Shown piece after piece: positions 51,916 to 64,000 of a DNA stretch of 64,000 bases; positions within the stretch are counted from its first letter, which is position 1; each line of letters starts with the position of its first letter. The translations under genes were made by a program, and so were the position numbers. The notes beneath the pieces are model-generated. The model was not told where the DNA came from. It saw only the letters and a list, made by a program, of their open reading frames with translations, and made no database searches. The stretch is from the NCBI RefSeq assembly GCF_018139145.2, contig NC_059500.1, forward strand, positions 54,802,663 to 54,866,662. Reading direction: 5' to 3'. Source of the DNA: Gymnogyps californianus (taxonomy: Eukaryota; Chordata; Aves; Accipitriformes; Cathartidae).

Positions 51916-54159
51916 CCCCTTTTCCCCTTGCTTTACTAATTACTGGACAAATGCTACCTCTGTGTCAGCTGCTTCAGTTTGCTGTGCTCATATGTGTTTT
52001 CATTAGAGTCTTAATGTGGGTCAGGAGTGAGCTTCTGAAGTGAATTTCTATCATGGCCACTCAGGGTGCTTCAGTTCACATTGTGGAGTGGTCTCAGAGT
52101 AAGCAAGCTGGATTCATTTTGGATGAAACTGAACTGGACTAAGCTAGAAGAAAATCAGATTAGAGTTAGTCTTAGTAAATCATCCAGAAAAAAAATGTTC
52201 CAATATGGCTGTACCACCTGCTGATGTAGACATAGGTATAGTGTAAGAAATGGCATCAGAATTAGGTCTGGTGCGAAAAGCCATACTTCTCCATTGGATT
52301 TTTTATGTTGAACTTGAGCAGTTGACTCTTCCTTATACTTGCCTCATATGCAGAAAGAAAGTATTATTGTATTTGTGATTCCCATTGGGTATTGAGAAAT
52401 AGCCTACCAAACCTTCTGTCAGACCTATGGTTCTATGAAATTGGCCTTGACTTGTCATTGTCTCCCTCCCTGCTTACATAACCGGTACTTACTGTCACGT
52501 GCTGTTCTGAAGAGCTGGTTCTTCTGGGCATGGGAGCATATTCTAACACCTGCCAAAGCAAGGAAACAAAACTGGATCTGTAACAGCCTGTCATCTGTGA
52601 TACAAAAAATGAGCTTAATAAAATCTTTCACTAGGAAAGAAAATTATTAAAGGCAAGGTTCTGGCTTCCACGCCAAACTTGAGACTATGTGCAATATCAG
52701 AAGCAATGTTAATTTATTTTGCAGTGGAGTACTTCTGTAATACAGATTCATATTATCTACAACAGATTCAGGCCATGTGTGTTAGACTGCATTCTTTAAT
52801 ACACAACCTCAATGTCATGTAGAGTAACTTTTGGTGAGTGGAATGTGCCCTTCATTCTAAGGGATTATTTTTGTGTCAAAACTATTCTGTTTGAATACAC
52901 AAAATTTTTTCTTTGTGTTTTTAAAGGCTGGTAAGCAATGTGCATCATATGGGAAGTTGAGGCAGAGAAGCAATAAAGAACAGGGGTAGCTGGTGGTATA
53001 CTAAGCTGCAGTATTACTCTGAATCTGTATTATATTTAAGCTTCTCTGCTGTTGACTCTTGAGAGTGGATCAGGGCTGTAGCTCAGTTTCATGGTTGAAG
53101 GGCTTTGAAATCTTAGGACGTTCCAGTTCCAGGTGGCTTAAATCACCTAACAGGCTTGTAAATTTCGTATCTTGGATCAAAATTTAGTAAGAATTTCAGC
53201 CACAGGGACAGGAAAACTGTTGCTTCTTGTTTTCAATCAAGCACAAACCCATAGGAGGAATGCAAATTGTGAGCTGTTCTGTGAGATTTTTCTCAAAACT
53301 GGTATTAAAATTTGGGGGAAGGAAGGTACTGGTATTAGCCTAATTCTGTTGGGCAGTATAAAAGTGGGCTTTGCATCAAAGCACATCAGTCACATCATCT
53401 TAACCATTTCTCCGGCAGTTAGCCTCTCTTTCCATGTACTTATGCCTCTGCAGCAGTGTTGAGTGACCTGTACAGCAGAACAAAGCTAGGAACTAGAGGC
53501 TTGTCTGGATCGTTGCAGCAGTCGCTGGCTTTGCATTACACTATACATTGAAACAAAAATTTTGACCCTTTGAAACATTTCAGTCAACGTTTTGGCTTGC
53601 AACAAGTGAGCCACCTGAGTGATGGAGAAAATCAGGCTTCGGGATTTATGCTTAACTGAGGGCCTTTGAGAGACACAGTGCAGTGTCTCAAGCAGTGCAA
53701 TTAAAGGTCTAATACTAACATCAGCAAGCAGAATGAATATTTGAACAAAGATACATAGTTTGGTTTTATCCAAGATACTTCCACATCACAGAGTGATTTT
53801 TCTTTCAGAAAGATATGATTCTGTAGTCCTTCAAAGAATTATTATTGTCATGTCTTCCCTCCCTCCCCAGTGTATTCAGACTACGCTTTTTTTTCAAATT
53901 TTTCTCCTGAAGAAACTTTGTTACAAAAATCTATTTCCTCCAAACCATAACCATGTATATACACATGAAAATAATCCACAGTCTTTTAAAAATATGATGT
54001 TGCTGCTAAAATAAAGATTAAGGGCATTAAAACTCTTCATTAACAAGCCTTTTCACTTTTTCAAGTGAAATTAGTAATATTTTTGCATAATGCCAGGCTT
54101 ACTAAATGCAGGGTACAGCTATGAAAATTTAGTTACTTAAAAGAGGTGTCAGGAAGTGA

Positions 54160-54474
<315 letters not shown>

Positions 54475-57400
54475 TGAAGGTGTTCTAAATGTTCTAATGT
54501 GTCAAATAAACCATATGATTGTTGTTTCTGTGAAAAATGGTGAACAGTCATAACTGTGATTAAACTTTTTACTTTCAGAAAGGAAAAAAAAATTAAGCCA
54601 GATGTTGTTTTCGTGGGTTCTGTGCAAAAACATTTGGGTGTTTTTTTCCTAAGACTCTTGGACGTCTGTGTGATCAGACAGTTGAGTTAGTTTCCTGCTA
54701 AGTGTGATCAGTTAGGTCTTTCAACCTTCTTACGAAACTGTGTTCGTAGAGTTTAAAAAGGACATGCACTTAGTTTTAAAAGATATTTTTCAGGCATTTT
54801 TTTTACTAAGCATTCTAATATGATTAAAAAAAATTTAAGCAGTCAAAGTGGTATTAGTAACTAAATGCCTTAGGAGAAGTTCACTTCCTAAAAAGTGCTA
54901 ATCCTAAATAGCAGCAACAGCAAAAATCTCTATGTTTTTTCTCACAGTCTCTGCTTATTTAGGTGAACATCACAATGTCTGGGGAGAAGTGTGAGCATTA
55001 TTGTTATAAATTTTGTCAACACTGATCACCTCTAGCTGAGTTTTAAAAATAGTTTTAATGTGGAAGAGGGTGAAAAGTGGTGGAGGATTTTTCATCCCAT
55101 ACCTAGAAAAAGTTTTCAGTATCTAGATGTTAATTTTTCTTTTTGCTTTACTGATCTAGAATATAAATGTTCATGAGCAACATTAGGAGTCCATAGTTCC
55201 TCTAAGTCCACACAATGAGCATGCAGCAGTTCAGTGAAAGTTCCTCCCATATGTCCTCATGCAGCAATCCAGCCTTGCTCTTGGTGAAGGCTGGTGAACA
55301 CCAATTGTCAACTGTAACCTTGTGAAGGAAATGCATTGCTATTGGAAATTGAGATAATCTGTTTATGTGTTAAAGAAGAAAATGTGGATATTAGACATTT
55401 TCATTTCTTTCCAGATACAAGTAGTTATTAATGTATATATTCTTTGTATTTTTCATTCCAGCTTAAATACAAGACTCCATAATCTCCCCATATACATTTT
55501 GCATTAACTTATGTATTGAGGAAAAGTGTTGTTTCATGCAATCATTTTCTACTTCCACCTTATTTGCGTTGCTATTAACAAATGTTTTCTTATTATGTGT
55601 GTGTTACTTTTGGAATTGGCAAGGATGTACTAGCCTAACTTAGCATGTAGGTACTGAAAGAACATTTCTATTTTCTTATTATAATTTGAATAATTAGAAA
55701 GATTCTTCATAATGAAAGGGAATTTTTTTCTGATGTCTGTCATTTTGTCAGACCTACCAAAAGCATTAAAAATGTTACTATATGGAAGGTATCTCTCAGA
55801 GGGAAGGGTGGAGGGTGGTTCTTATTTCACACAGAATTTCATAAACAGATACGATTTTGTACAGTATCTTTGTTTCATGATAGACAGAAGTTTTATTTAT
55901 GAAAGCATAATAAAAAGAGCAAAAGATAACTTGCTTTTCCTAGTAGTAGCATAATGTGTAGTAGTGAGTATAATGTATATGGTTTTTTTAACCTTTTGGT
56001 CACAGGTTTGAACTTGACTCCAGTCAGAAGTAAGCAAAATCACCAGTTGTGAAATGGCACATGCTGCATCTCTAGTGTATCAAATATTGTGTATTTTTTG
56101 ATGCAATGTAAATGTGACTAATATATCTGGCAACTTATTTGTAGAGAAATAGCATTAATCCATTGTTTTTAGAAATTGAATTGCTTTTCTCCTGGGGTGA
56201 ATGAAATGCTAAACTGCTTAAAACTATGATTGATAAAGAGAAGTAAAGAACCTTAAGCAACTGTAGATACTGGGGAATACTAGCTAAAAAGTCTGAGTCT
56301 CAGTTTGATAATTCATAGATTTCTGGTCATTTCCTTCTCCTTCTGCTTCCCCAAATGGGACTCACTTTTCATAAGAAATATAATAGACCTCTATAGTCAT
56401 AATTTCTCGTGAAAACTTGTTCACTCATGAACTGTATTGCAGATCAGCTGATCTATTAACACATAATATGTTTTAAGAATTTAAGTTTATTCAGTATAAA
56501 GATGCTTAGCCTTAGGTATACTATTTGTCATCTCTTAATATTCCAAAGGGGGATTTCATTAGTATGGTTTATTAAGTATCATCTGGATTATGAGAAGAGC
56601 ATTACTTTCCATCCATTTCTTCTCTCATTTCTGTATGGATTTATTACATGTTTCATCTATTTCAGATATGTGTAATAATGTTGACTGTGAGATTAACGAG
56701 TCTTGTTCCTTTTTTAAATTTTTTCTATTGTAGCGCAAAACACTTGAAACCAATACAATGAACTACTGACTGAAGGAAAATTATATTTGAACAATGCAAA
56801 TTAATGCTGTAATACTTTTTACAGAGAGATTTGTTGGGTTTACAGTAAATTCCTCTTTATGGTTGGAGGTTTATTTTGAAACTACAAAAAAATTTAGCAC
56901 TACAATGCAGTTCCCAGAAATCAGATGTCTATTTGACAGTGTTGAAAGCTGTGTACTGTGTACAGATGTGCAATGGTAGAATATCTGAAAAGGGTGTTGG
57001 AAGGAAAATTCATAGCAGCTGCTGTATTAGGAAACACACTGGCTGTTGCTTAGTCACTCATTTATTTTAGATATTTGCTGGAGAATATCTCATGTCTGTG
57101 TCACTGTGTCCTCTGTAGTAGTTGTGTGGCTTTTTCATTGGTTTGCAATATGCTTGCATTTCTGTTTTGTTCCATGGCCTTATTAAACTTCAGGAAAGCT
57201 AGACAGACCTGAGCGTCTTTGTTATGGTTGTCTATATGTTTAACATAATTCCAGTGAAGCTCATACAGGTTTACATTAGACAAGTTTTATTTGCATTTAA
57301 ACTAAAAAAGACAACAGAAGATTAATTCGTAATATATATAATTTTAAAATACAACTCATTATTACAGTCCAAGGGGTGTAATATTTATTCCCCCCTCCAG

Positions 57401-58634
57401 TATTTTGCTGTTTCCCTACACTGAAAAGAACAGCATTGAAAGGAATTCTAAATATTGTTGTCACCTTTTGTTTACTTTCACATCAGTCTGATCTACCTAT
57501 TGGCTATTGGTTTTTTACTAAGACAGACAATAGTTTCTGCCTGGCATTTGTATATCCATGACTTACCTGCTATCTTTTTTTCCTCTTTCAAAAACTTCAA
57601 CAGAGGAGAGAGAAGCCCTGTGAACCTTTATCATGACTCTGTACCAGTTTTTCTTTTCTGTGACTCCATGTTTTGGATATACAACTGCTGGCAACTGGCT
57701 CCTGCCACGTGCTGTCCGTGGTAGAGACAGAAATTTGAAACAGACCTTGCCTAACAAACCAGTTTGTAATCGGGAGGAAACTGAGTAGAGTGAATGATAG
57801 CCAGTGCTCCTCAGTGGTGTGTGCATGAGATGTGAGATGAAAGCAATCTCAATCTGCTAATTTCACTATTGAAGTAAGTCCTTCGCCAAAAAAATCGTGG
57901 GGAGCAGAAGAAATAAGGCTGAAAGTGACTGGTGCCAGTAGTTGGTTTGTCTAAACAGGAAATGTGATTCTAAGCAGCTTATCTAGGACCAAAGGGAAAC
58001 ATTAACATTAACAGACTGGAAAAAAAATGTATGTACAGCACTTGGATAAATAGAAAGAGCGAGCTACTATGCATGAGGAAAATGTGATTGTATTGTGGAG
58101 GTCAGCTAGTCATGGGATCATTAAAAGTAAAAATAATTACTTCTGGTGAAGTGCTTGTCTGTCTGTCATGATATGGGACATGAATAGTGCGTTGTTACAT
58201 GTAAGACTGCTATTTAATCTGTTGCAATAGCCAAACATGAGGGAATTAATTTAATGAAAGGCAATTAACCTTGAGTGGACTGTGTAACGACTCCTGTGAG
58301 GCTGCTCATGTATGGGTGGACTCAGTTTGCCTGCAAGACACATACAGGAATTTAGAAAAGCATTTGATGTGCAGTGGGGGCAGTCTTGCAAAGATTCTGT
58401 CTCAAGCACCATAATGTTTGTAGTTATTTGCTATGTACTGTTTAGGTCATACGTGCGTGCACTTTACTATCTTCTGTGCAATAAACAAATAAACTGCACC
58501 TGTGTGTGTTTTCTGTTATTTAGATTGAAAGACTTTAACTGTATTTAATTATGTGGTAAGTTGTCTGCTGTCTCATCTGGTATGTCAAATGTTGTGTGAT
58601 GGGGTTATATGGTATGGTGATAATGCACACTAAA

Positions 58635-58880
58635 AACTAAAGGAGGATAGATTCAGACTAGATATAAGGAAGAACTTTTTTATGATGAAGGTGGTGAAAC
58701 ACTGGAACAGGTTGCCCAGAGAGGTTGTAGATCCCCCATCCCTGGAGACATTCAAGTTCAGGCTAGACGGGGCTCTGAGCAACCTGATCTAGTTGAAGAT
58801 GTCCCTGCTCATTGCAGGGGGGTTGGACTAGATGACCTTTAAAGGTCCCTTCCAACCCAAACCATACTATGATTCTATGA
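58635..58880 (+). mobile_element. 5'-truncated CR1 3' end
   Basis: About 245 bases of CR1 3' end: the sequence for LDIRKNFF(M)[19 protein letters not shown] residues, CTGAGCAACCTGATCTAGTT, AGGTCCCTTCCAACCC and the terminal GATTCTATGA (58871-58880), followed by an A-rich stretch. It is in the same direction as, and only about 250 bases left of, the next CR1. Confidence 0.93.
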
Positions 58881-59134
58881 AAAAAAGGAAAACAAAACAT
58901 TTGCATATGTTGCCAAGGCAACTGTGTAAAAACCTGAGAGCATGTCCGTTTCTCTCTCGGGGAAGATGGGTTGTGGATTTCAGCTGTTAAGCTGAATACA
59001 GCCGTATAAATGCTAGGTAGACACTTCAAAAAACCACAGGACTTGCTGCTGAGAATCTGGTGAAACAGTCATCAGAAACAACATAATGGAAGTACAGAGC
59101 TTTACAAGTAGATTTCTCCAGCCCAGAAAGCAAG

Positions 59135-59296
59135 CTTTCTTGCAACATTTTTACTTCTAAATTGGAGAGATACTAGTTTGATGGATGGACTGTTAGATGG
59201 ATAAGGGATTGGCTGAATGGCTGCATCTAAAGAGTTACAGCCAATGGCGCAATGTCCAAATGGAAACCAGTAACGAGTGGTGTCCCTCAAGGGACT
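59135..59296 (+). mobile_element. CR1 LINE, left part split by a solo LTR
   Basis: This is sequence for the middle of CR1 reverse transcriptase (AAATTGGAGAGATACTAGTT, ATAAGGGATTGGCTGAATGG, GTGTCCCTCAAGGGACT). It aligns with 13545-13690 of the longer CR1 in this window. It stops exactly at the LTR terminus at 59297, and the same element resumes at 59890. Confidence 0.9.
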
Positions 59297-59889
59297 TGTC
59301 CTGGTTTTGGCTGGGATAGTTAATTTTCTTGATAGTGGCTAGTATGGGGCTATGTTTTGGATTTGTGCTGCAAACAGTGTTGATAACACAGGGATGTTAT
59401 AGTTCTTGCTGAGCAGTGCTTACACAGAGTCAAGTCCTTTTCTGCTTCTCACACCACCCCACCAGCGAGTAGGCTGGGGGTGCACAAGAAGTTGGGAGGG
59501 GACACAGCTGGGACAGCTGACCCCACCTGACCAAAGGGATATTTCATACCATATGACATCATGCTCAGCATATAAAGCTGGGGGAAGAAGAAGGAAGGGG
59601 GGGATGTTCAGAGTTACGGCATTTGTCTTCCCAAGTAACTTACGCGTGATGGAGCCCTGCTTTCCTGGAGACAGCTGAACACCTGCCTGCCAATGGGAAG
59701 TAGTGAATTAATTCCTTGTTTTGCTTTGCTTGCGCGTGCAGCTTTTGCTTTACCTAGTAAACCATTCTTATCTCAACCCGTGAGTTTTACTTCTTTTTTT
59801 TTATTCTCCTCCCCATCCCGCTGGGAGGGGGAAGGAGTGAATGAGTGGCTCCATGGTGCTTAGTTGCTGGCTGGGGTTAAAACATGACA
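59297..59889 (+). mobile_element. Solo LTR of an avian ERVL-like endogenous retrovirus, nested in CR1
   Basis: A 593-base unit from TGTCCTGGTTTTGGCTGGGA to GTTAAAACATGACA. It has a TATA box TATAAA (59571-59576) after CATATGACATCATGCTCAGC, an AGTAAA polyadenylation-like signal (59756-59761), then TATCTCAACCCGTGAGTTTT and the C-rich CTCCTCCCCATCCCGCTGGG stretch. It is the same family as the reverse copy at 10472-11050. It interrupts a CR1 between 59296 and 59890. The flanks GGACT (59292-59296) and GGTCT (59890-59894) are a 5-base target duplication with one mismatch; the unbroken CR1 elsewhere in the window has GGTCT there. No internal genes remain. Confidence 0.92.
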
Positions 59890-60843
59890 GGTCTGTACTG
59901 CAACCAACACTATTTAATATCTTCATCAGTGACTCAGGCAGTGGGATCGAGTGCACCCTCGGCAAGTTTGCAGATGACACCAAGCTGAGTGGTGTGGTTG
60001 ACACACCTGAGGGACAGGATGCCATTCAGAGGGACCTGGACAAGCTCAAGTGGGCCCATGTGGACCTCATGAGGTTCAACAAGGCCAAGTGCAATTCCCT
60101 GCACCTGGGTCGGGGCAAACCTCAATACCAGTACAGACTCGGGGATGAATGGATTGAGAGCAGCCCTGTGGAGAAGGACTTGAGGATGTTGGTGGATGAA
60201 AAATTGGACAATGTGCACTCACAGCCCAGAAAGGCAACCGTATCCTGAGCTGTATCAAATGAAGCGTGGCCAGCAGGTTGAGGGAGGTGATTCTCCCCTT
60301 CTACTCTGCTCTGGTGAGACCCCACCTAGAGTACTGTGTCCAGCTCTGGAGTCCCCAGTACAAGAAAGACGTGGACCTGTTGGAGCAGGTCCAGAGAAGG
60401 GCCACAAAAATGGTCGGAGCGCTGGAACACCTCTCCTACGAGGAAAGGCTGAGAGAGTTGGGATTGTTCAGCCTGGAGAAGAGAAGGCCACAGGGAGACC
60501 TTGTTGCGGCCTTTCAGTACTTAAAGGGGGCTTAGAAGAAAGACAGAGACTTTTTATCAGGGCCTGTAGTGACAGGACAAAGAGCAATGGTTTTAAACTG
60601 AAAGAGGGTAGGTTTAGATTGGACATAAGGAAGAACTTTGTTATGATTAGGATGGTGAGACACTGGAACAGGTTGCCCAGAGAGGTGGTAGATGCCTCAT
60701 CCCTGGAAACATTCAAGGTCAGGCTGGGCAGGGCTTTGAGCAACCTGATCTAGTGGAAGACATCCCTGCTCATTGCAGGGGGCTTGGATTAGATGACCTT
60801 TAAAGGTCCCTTCCAACCCAAACCATTCTATGATTCTATGATT
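59890..60843 (+). mobile_element. CR1 LINE, right part (reverse transcriptase C-terminus to 3' end)
   Basis: The CR1 continues after the LTR with the active-site block [17 protein letters not shown] (59964 onwards), [59 protein letters not shown] and [16 protein letters not shown]. It finishes with AGGTCCCTTCCAACCC and the terminal repeat TCTATGATTCTATGATT (60828-60843). The frame breaks near 60190-60250 and at the stop near 60533, so it is inactive. It is very similar to 13741-14633 in the same direction. Confidence 0.95.
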
Positions 60844-63030
60844 CCTTGTATTCTTTGGAACTAGTGTAGAATAAACATCTCATCCATACACTCTTAGTTT
60901 ACCTCTATATTTAAAAGGCTTGGCAGTTCAGATGAACTCTAAAGTGTGGACCAAGCCTTGTATTTAAAGTTCTGATGTAAGTGTAATTACTCCTGAGAGC
61001 TCCTGTTAGGCACGGTCAGAAAAGTGACTTACGATCTTGGACAAATGCAGCTGCTGCTGAGGTGCAAAATCTGAGCACATGGAGTTGTATAAAGCTTCCT
61101 AATGGACTGACTCTACTAATTTGGCTTTCTTTTGCAGCTGCATAACTGCGGTCTTATCTATGACAATTGATTACAGCCAATTAAAGGCTCTGTCACATTT
61201 TTGTTCAGGGGCTTGGGTGGGCCAACTGTCAGTCTTGCTGTTTACTTTTGAAAAAAGCACAGAGAATGTGTATGTCAAATTAACGTTGTATTTCTGTTTG
61301 GGTTTTTTTAAGTGTTGTGCAAAGGCACGTTGTTAACACATATATATGTTTTCACCTGTGTGAATCCTCTGAGTCTTCTATGTAGTGGGAAGAAGTTATT
61401 TTGTTTTCTTTGTATCTCCCAGCATTCAGTATGTTAATAAGTTTAATTACAGCAGAACTTTCAAACATGTAGTTCTTAAGCATCTCTAAAAAGTATGTAG
61501 TTGCACAATTAGATAGAAAGCCATTGGACTACTTGTATTTCAGTATTAAGGATGCTGTCATGCTGTTTACTGTTTTGGCAGGGTTCATATAGCAGTGCTT
61601 GCACAGATTATCTTTTAAATCTGTGTGAAATAATTTGATCTGTTTGCCAACTTTGAGAGTCCTTTGGGAGTCAAATTTTTTGCTTTCAGAGTTTTGTTTT
61701 TGTTCCATGAGGAATTTTGCAGAGTTTTGTTTGGTCTCCAGAGAAAACAGACTCTTGATTTTCATTAGAGATGGATCCTGGTGTCAAAATGTAAAACATT
61801 TTATGATATTTTATAGTGTTTCATGACATTTCTGGGGAAAGTCATATGGAAAAGGCTTGAATTATTCATAGCTTTGTATGATCCATGACATTGATTATCA
61901 GGCTTATGGAACAGTTGGGTCTCTTTTTGTCTCTCTGTTTTATTGGGGGAGAGATCTGCTGTGTTCCAATATAAAACTGGACGTTTCATGAGGAGAGATG
62001 TATGTGAGAAGTTTCTGCTTACCTGTATGTATTACAAAAATCGGTTTTGATCTTTTTTTGTCAAACAGACCTTTACTATTTTACCAAAGACTTTTGAGCA
62101 TTTAATTTTCATGAATGCTGCATGAAAAAAGGTAAAGGAAAAAATAGCCAGAACACCAACATGGCCACATTTGGTGGCAGACTGATGCAACTCATTTGAA
62201 GTCAGTGCATATACCAGATACAAATTTAACTGTTTGTATTTTGTTTTAAGGTATCAGTTTTGTCCTCTATCACTGTAATCTTGCCCTGCTTTCAAAGTCT
62301 TCTGAAATCCAGGAGAATCACGAGGGAGCATGGCTGTTGAAAACACCACACTCCTTTCAGTCCTTGACAAAATGATAAGATACTGGGTGGAATTTTTTTT
62401 TTTCCTGGATTTTTTTTCCCCCTTCACTAAAGCTATGAAATATTGAAACTATTTCACTCCTTTTGTTCAAACACATTGTGCTGACCATAACTTCATGATT
62501 GCAGGAATTTGTGAAATACTGTGTGGGAGGTGAAAACATTGCCAACACACCCACTCAGATATACCTCCTCTCCTTTTGCCACAGATTTGCTATTGATTCC
62601 CAAAGGTGCTGACTCAAAAAGTTCTACAGCCATCACCCTTAGCTGCTTGTTCTTCATTTGCCAATAAGGTTTTTTTTAAAAGGCACAAAAAATGCTAATA
62701 TTTAAAAAAGAAGCTTCAATTTAATTAGTAAAAACAGCAAGCTGTCAAGATGAAGATATGGGTTGGGGATTTCAGTATAAGAGATAAAGAAATAATTTGT
62801 TTAAGGCATATCTTTTAAATGGCATGTCCAATATGCCTGCCTGAGCAGCAAAGTTGTATTGGTGATGGCAGAAATAACTTTCTATGTTTAAAACCCTCAA
62901 TTCATGAAGGTGCTGCAGAGGGTGAATTAACTTAATGATCCTGTCAAAAATAAGGTCAGTTCAAACAAGACAGAGGTAGTTGGGACAAAGAGTTAGTTTA
63001 TAGCTGTTAGCTTATAGCCTCCTCAAAGTG

Positions 63031-63051
63031 ATTTATTTATTTATTTATTTT
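63031..63051. repeat. ATTT tetranucleotide microsatellite
   Basis: Five tandem ATTT units in intron 5, a simple AT-rich repeat. Confidence 0.9.
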
Positions 63052-64000
63052 TAAATCTCAGTTTTGGACTAATATTGCCTGGGAGTAGAAGTTAACAGTA
63101 TTTTATGTGCATTTGATATAGCACACTTGTCTTCTGTGTATGTTGTAAATTATTTCTGTTACTTCTGTAGAATCTTCCTCTTGTACAAGAGAGATGCATG
63201 GAATTTGTGGGATACTGTAGCTCTCCAATATTTAATGTCAATTAATTGATTTTTGCTTCTGTTCCTGTGATAATGAGCCACTACTCAGAGTTTGTCAATG
63301 CATGGTAAATCTCAGTTTCAGAAAAATCATCTTTGTGTTTAAAAAATAATTTTAAAAAGTTAAATGTTTAAAACTTTCAAAACTAGCTTTTCATTGCTAC
63401 CAGGCCAGCTAGATATGAACTGTTAATTAACTCTAATTAAACAGCTGTAAAAATTACCAAAAAAATAGCTGCCATAAGACAAGTGATCTTCTTCCTGAAA
63501 TAAATCAATGTCTTGATCTGGTCTGTCTCAGATATGCATGTAAAAATACTTGCTTAAACTGGCATTCATTGGCTTCCCGACAATCTCGGTACAGAGACCG
63601 AGATTTTGGCAGATGCAGAATTGCCTTGATTCTTCAGACCACTGTCAGAGCGTATTGGTGGGGCACTGAGAAGAACCTCGTATGAATAAGCAGAGGTTTC
63701 TGTTCCCTGAGACTCTGTGGCCAAAACCTGACATCAGCTAAATTCCTTTTAAAAATGCAGTTTCTATCTGTGTTAAGCTTCAGAAGGCCAAAAGCACAGG
63801 GAACTTCAGCTTTCCCAAGTCATAGCTACACTCTAAAGGAGAGGATTAGTACTGACAGTGTTTCTTTGAATTTTCTTTCTTTGTTTTTGCTGTATCTAAG
63901 GGTAGGAAAGCAAATAAACGTTGATGATTTTTTTTTAAAGTTGTGTAATATTAATAATACGGAATAGCAATGAAAAACCTTTACTATTTGTCTCCATGCT

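Noticed and set aside
52400..52436. A possible CR1 3' tail (ACCAAACC...GGTTCTATGAA)
   Set aside because: The match is only about 35 bases with several changes, too short to support an element.

Overview
The window is vertebrate and almost certainly avian DNA. It is AT-rich, intron-dominated sequence with scattered CR1 LINE fragments, two solo LTRs of a bird ERVL-like family and relics of MIR-type SINEs. There is no bacterial, plasmid or phage content. The CR1 and LTR types suggest a neoavian bird; the species cannot be fixed from the sequence.

One protein-coding gene can be supported, on the + strand: a CARM1/PRMT4-family arginine methyltransferase, entered mid-gene. A 1.3-kb CpG island (about 3440-4730) holds the promoter and first coding exon (4080-4248). 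Exon 2 (30866-30991), exon 3 (45001-45107), exon 4 (45314-45418) and exon 5 (54205-54315) follow. Their phases join perfectly (1, 1, 0, 0) and give the first 206 residues: the N-terminal EVH1/PH-like domain and the start of the SAM-binding fold (motif [10 protein letters not shown], post-I acidic residue in YAVEAS). The catalytic double-E loop, the rest of the fold and the C-terminal transactivation region lie beyond the right edge. The residues differ from mammalian CARM1 far more than a vertebrate CARM1 ortholog should, so I read it as the CARM1-like paralog (CARM1L), which also exists in fish.

Layout: 1-3430 upstream DNA with no supported gene; 3440-4730 CpG island and exon 1; 4249-30865 a 26.6-kb first intron with a solo LTR in reverse orientation (10472-11050, perfect 5-bp target duplication), a MIR relic, a 2.4-kb broken CR1 with reverse-transcriptase sequence (12265-14633) and smaller CR1 pieces; 30992-45000 intron 2; 45108-45313 a 206-bp intron 3; 45419-54204 intron 4, with an antisense, internally deleted CR1 keeping traces of an ORF1 esterase-like domain and an ORF2 endonuclease (about 50010-51600); 54316-64000 the start of intron 5, with a CR1 split by a nested solo LTR (59135-60843).

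I found no convincing new biological system. The points most worth checking are the divergent CARM1 paralog, its weak exon-1 donor and possible N-terminal extension, the ORF1-bearing CR1, the nested LTR, and two directly repeated CR1 copies that flank exons 2-5.
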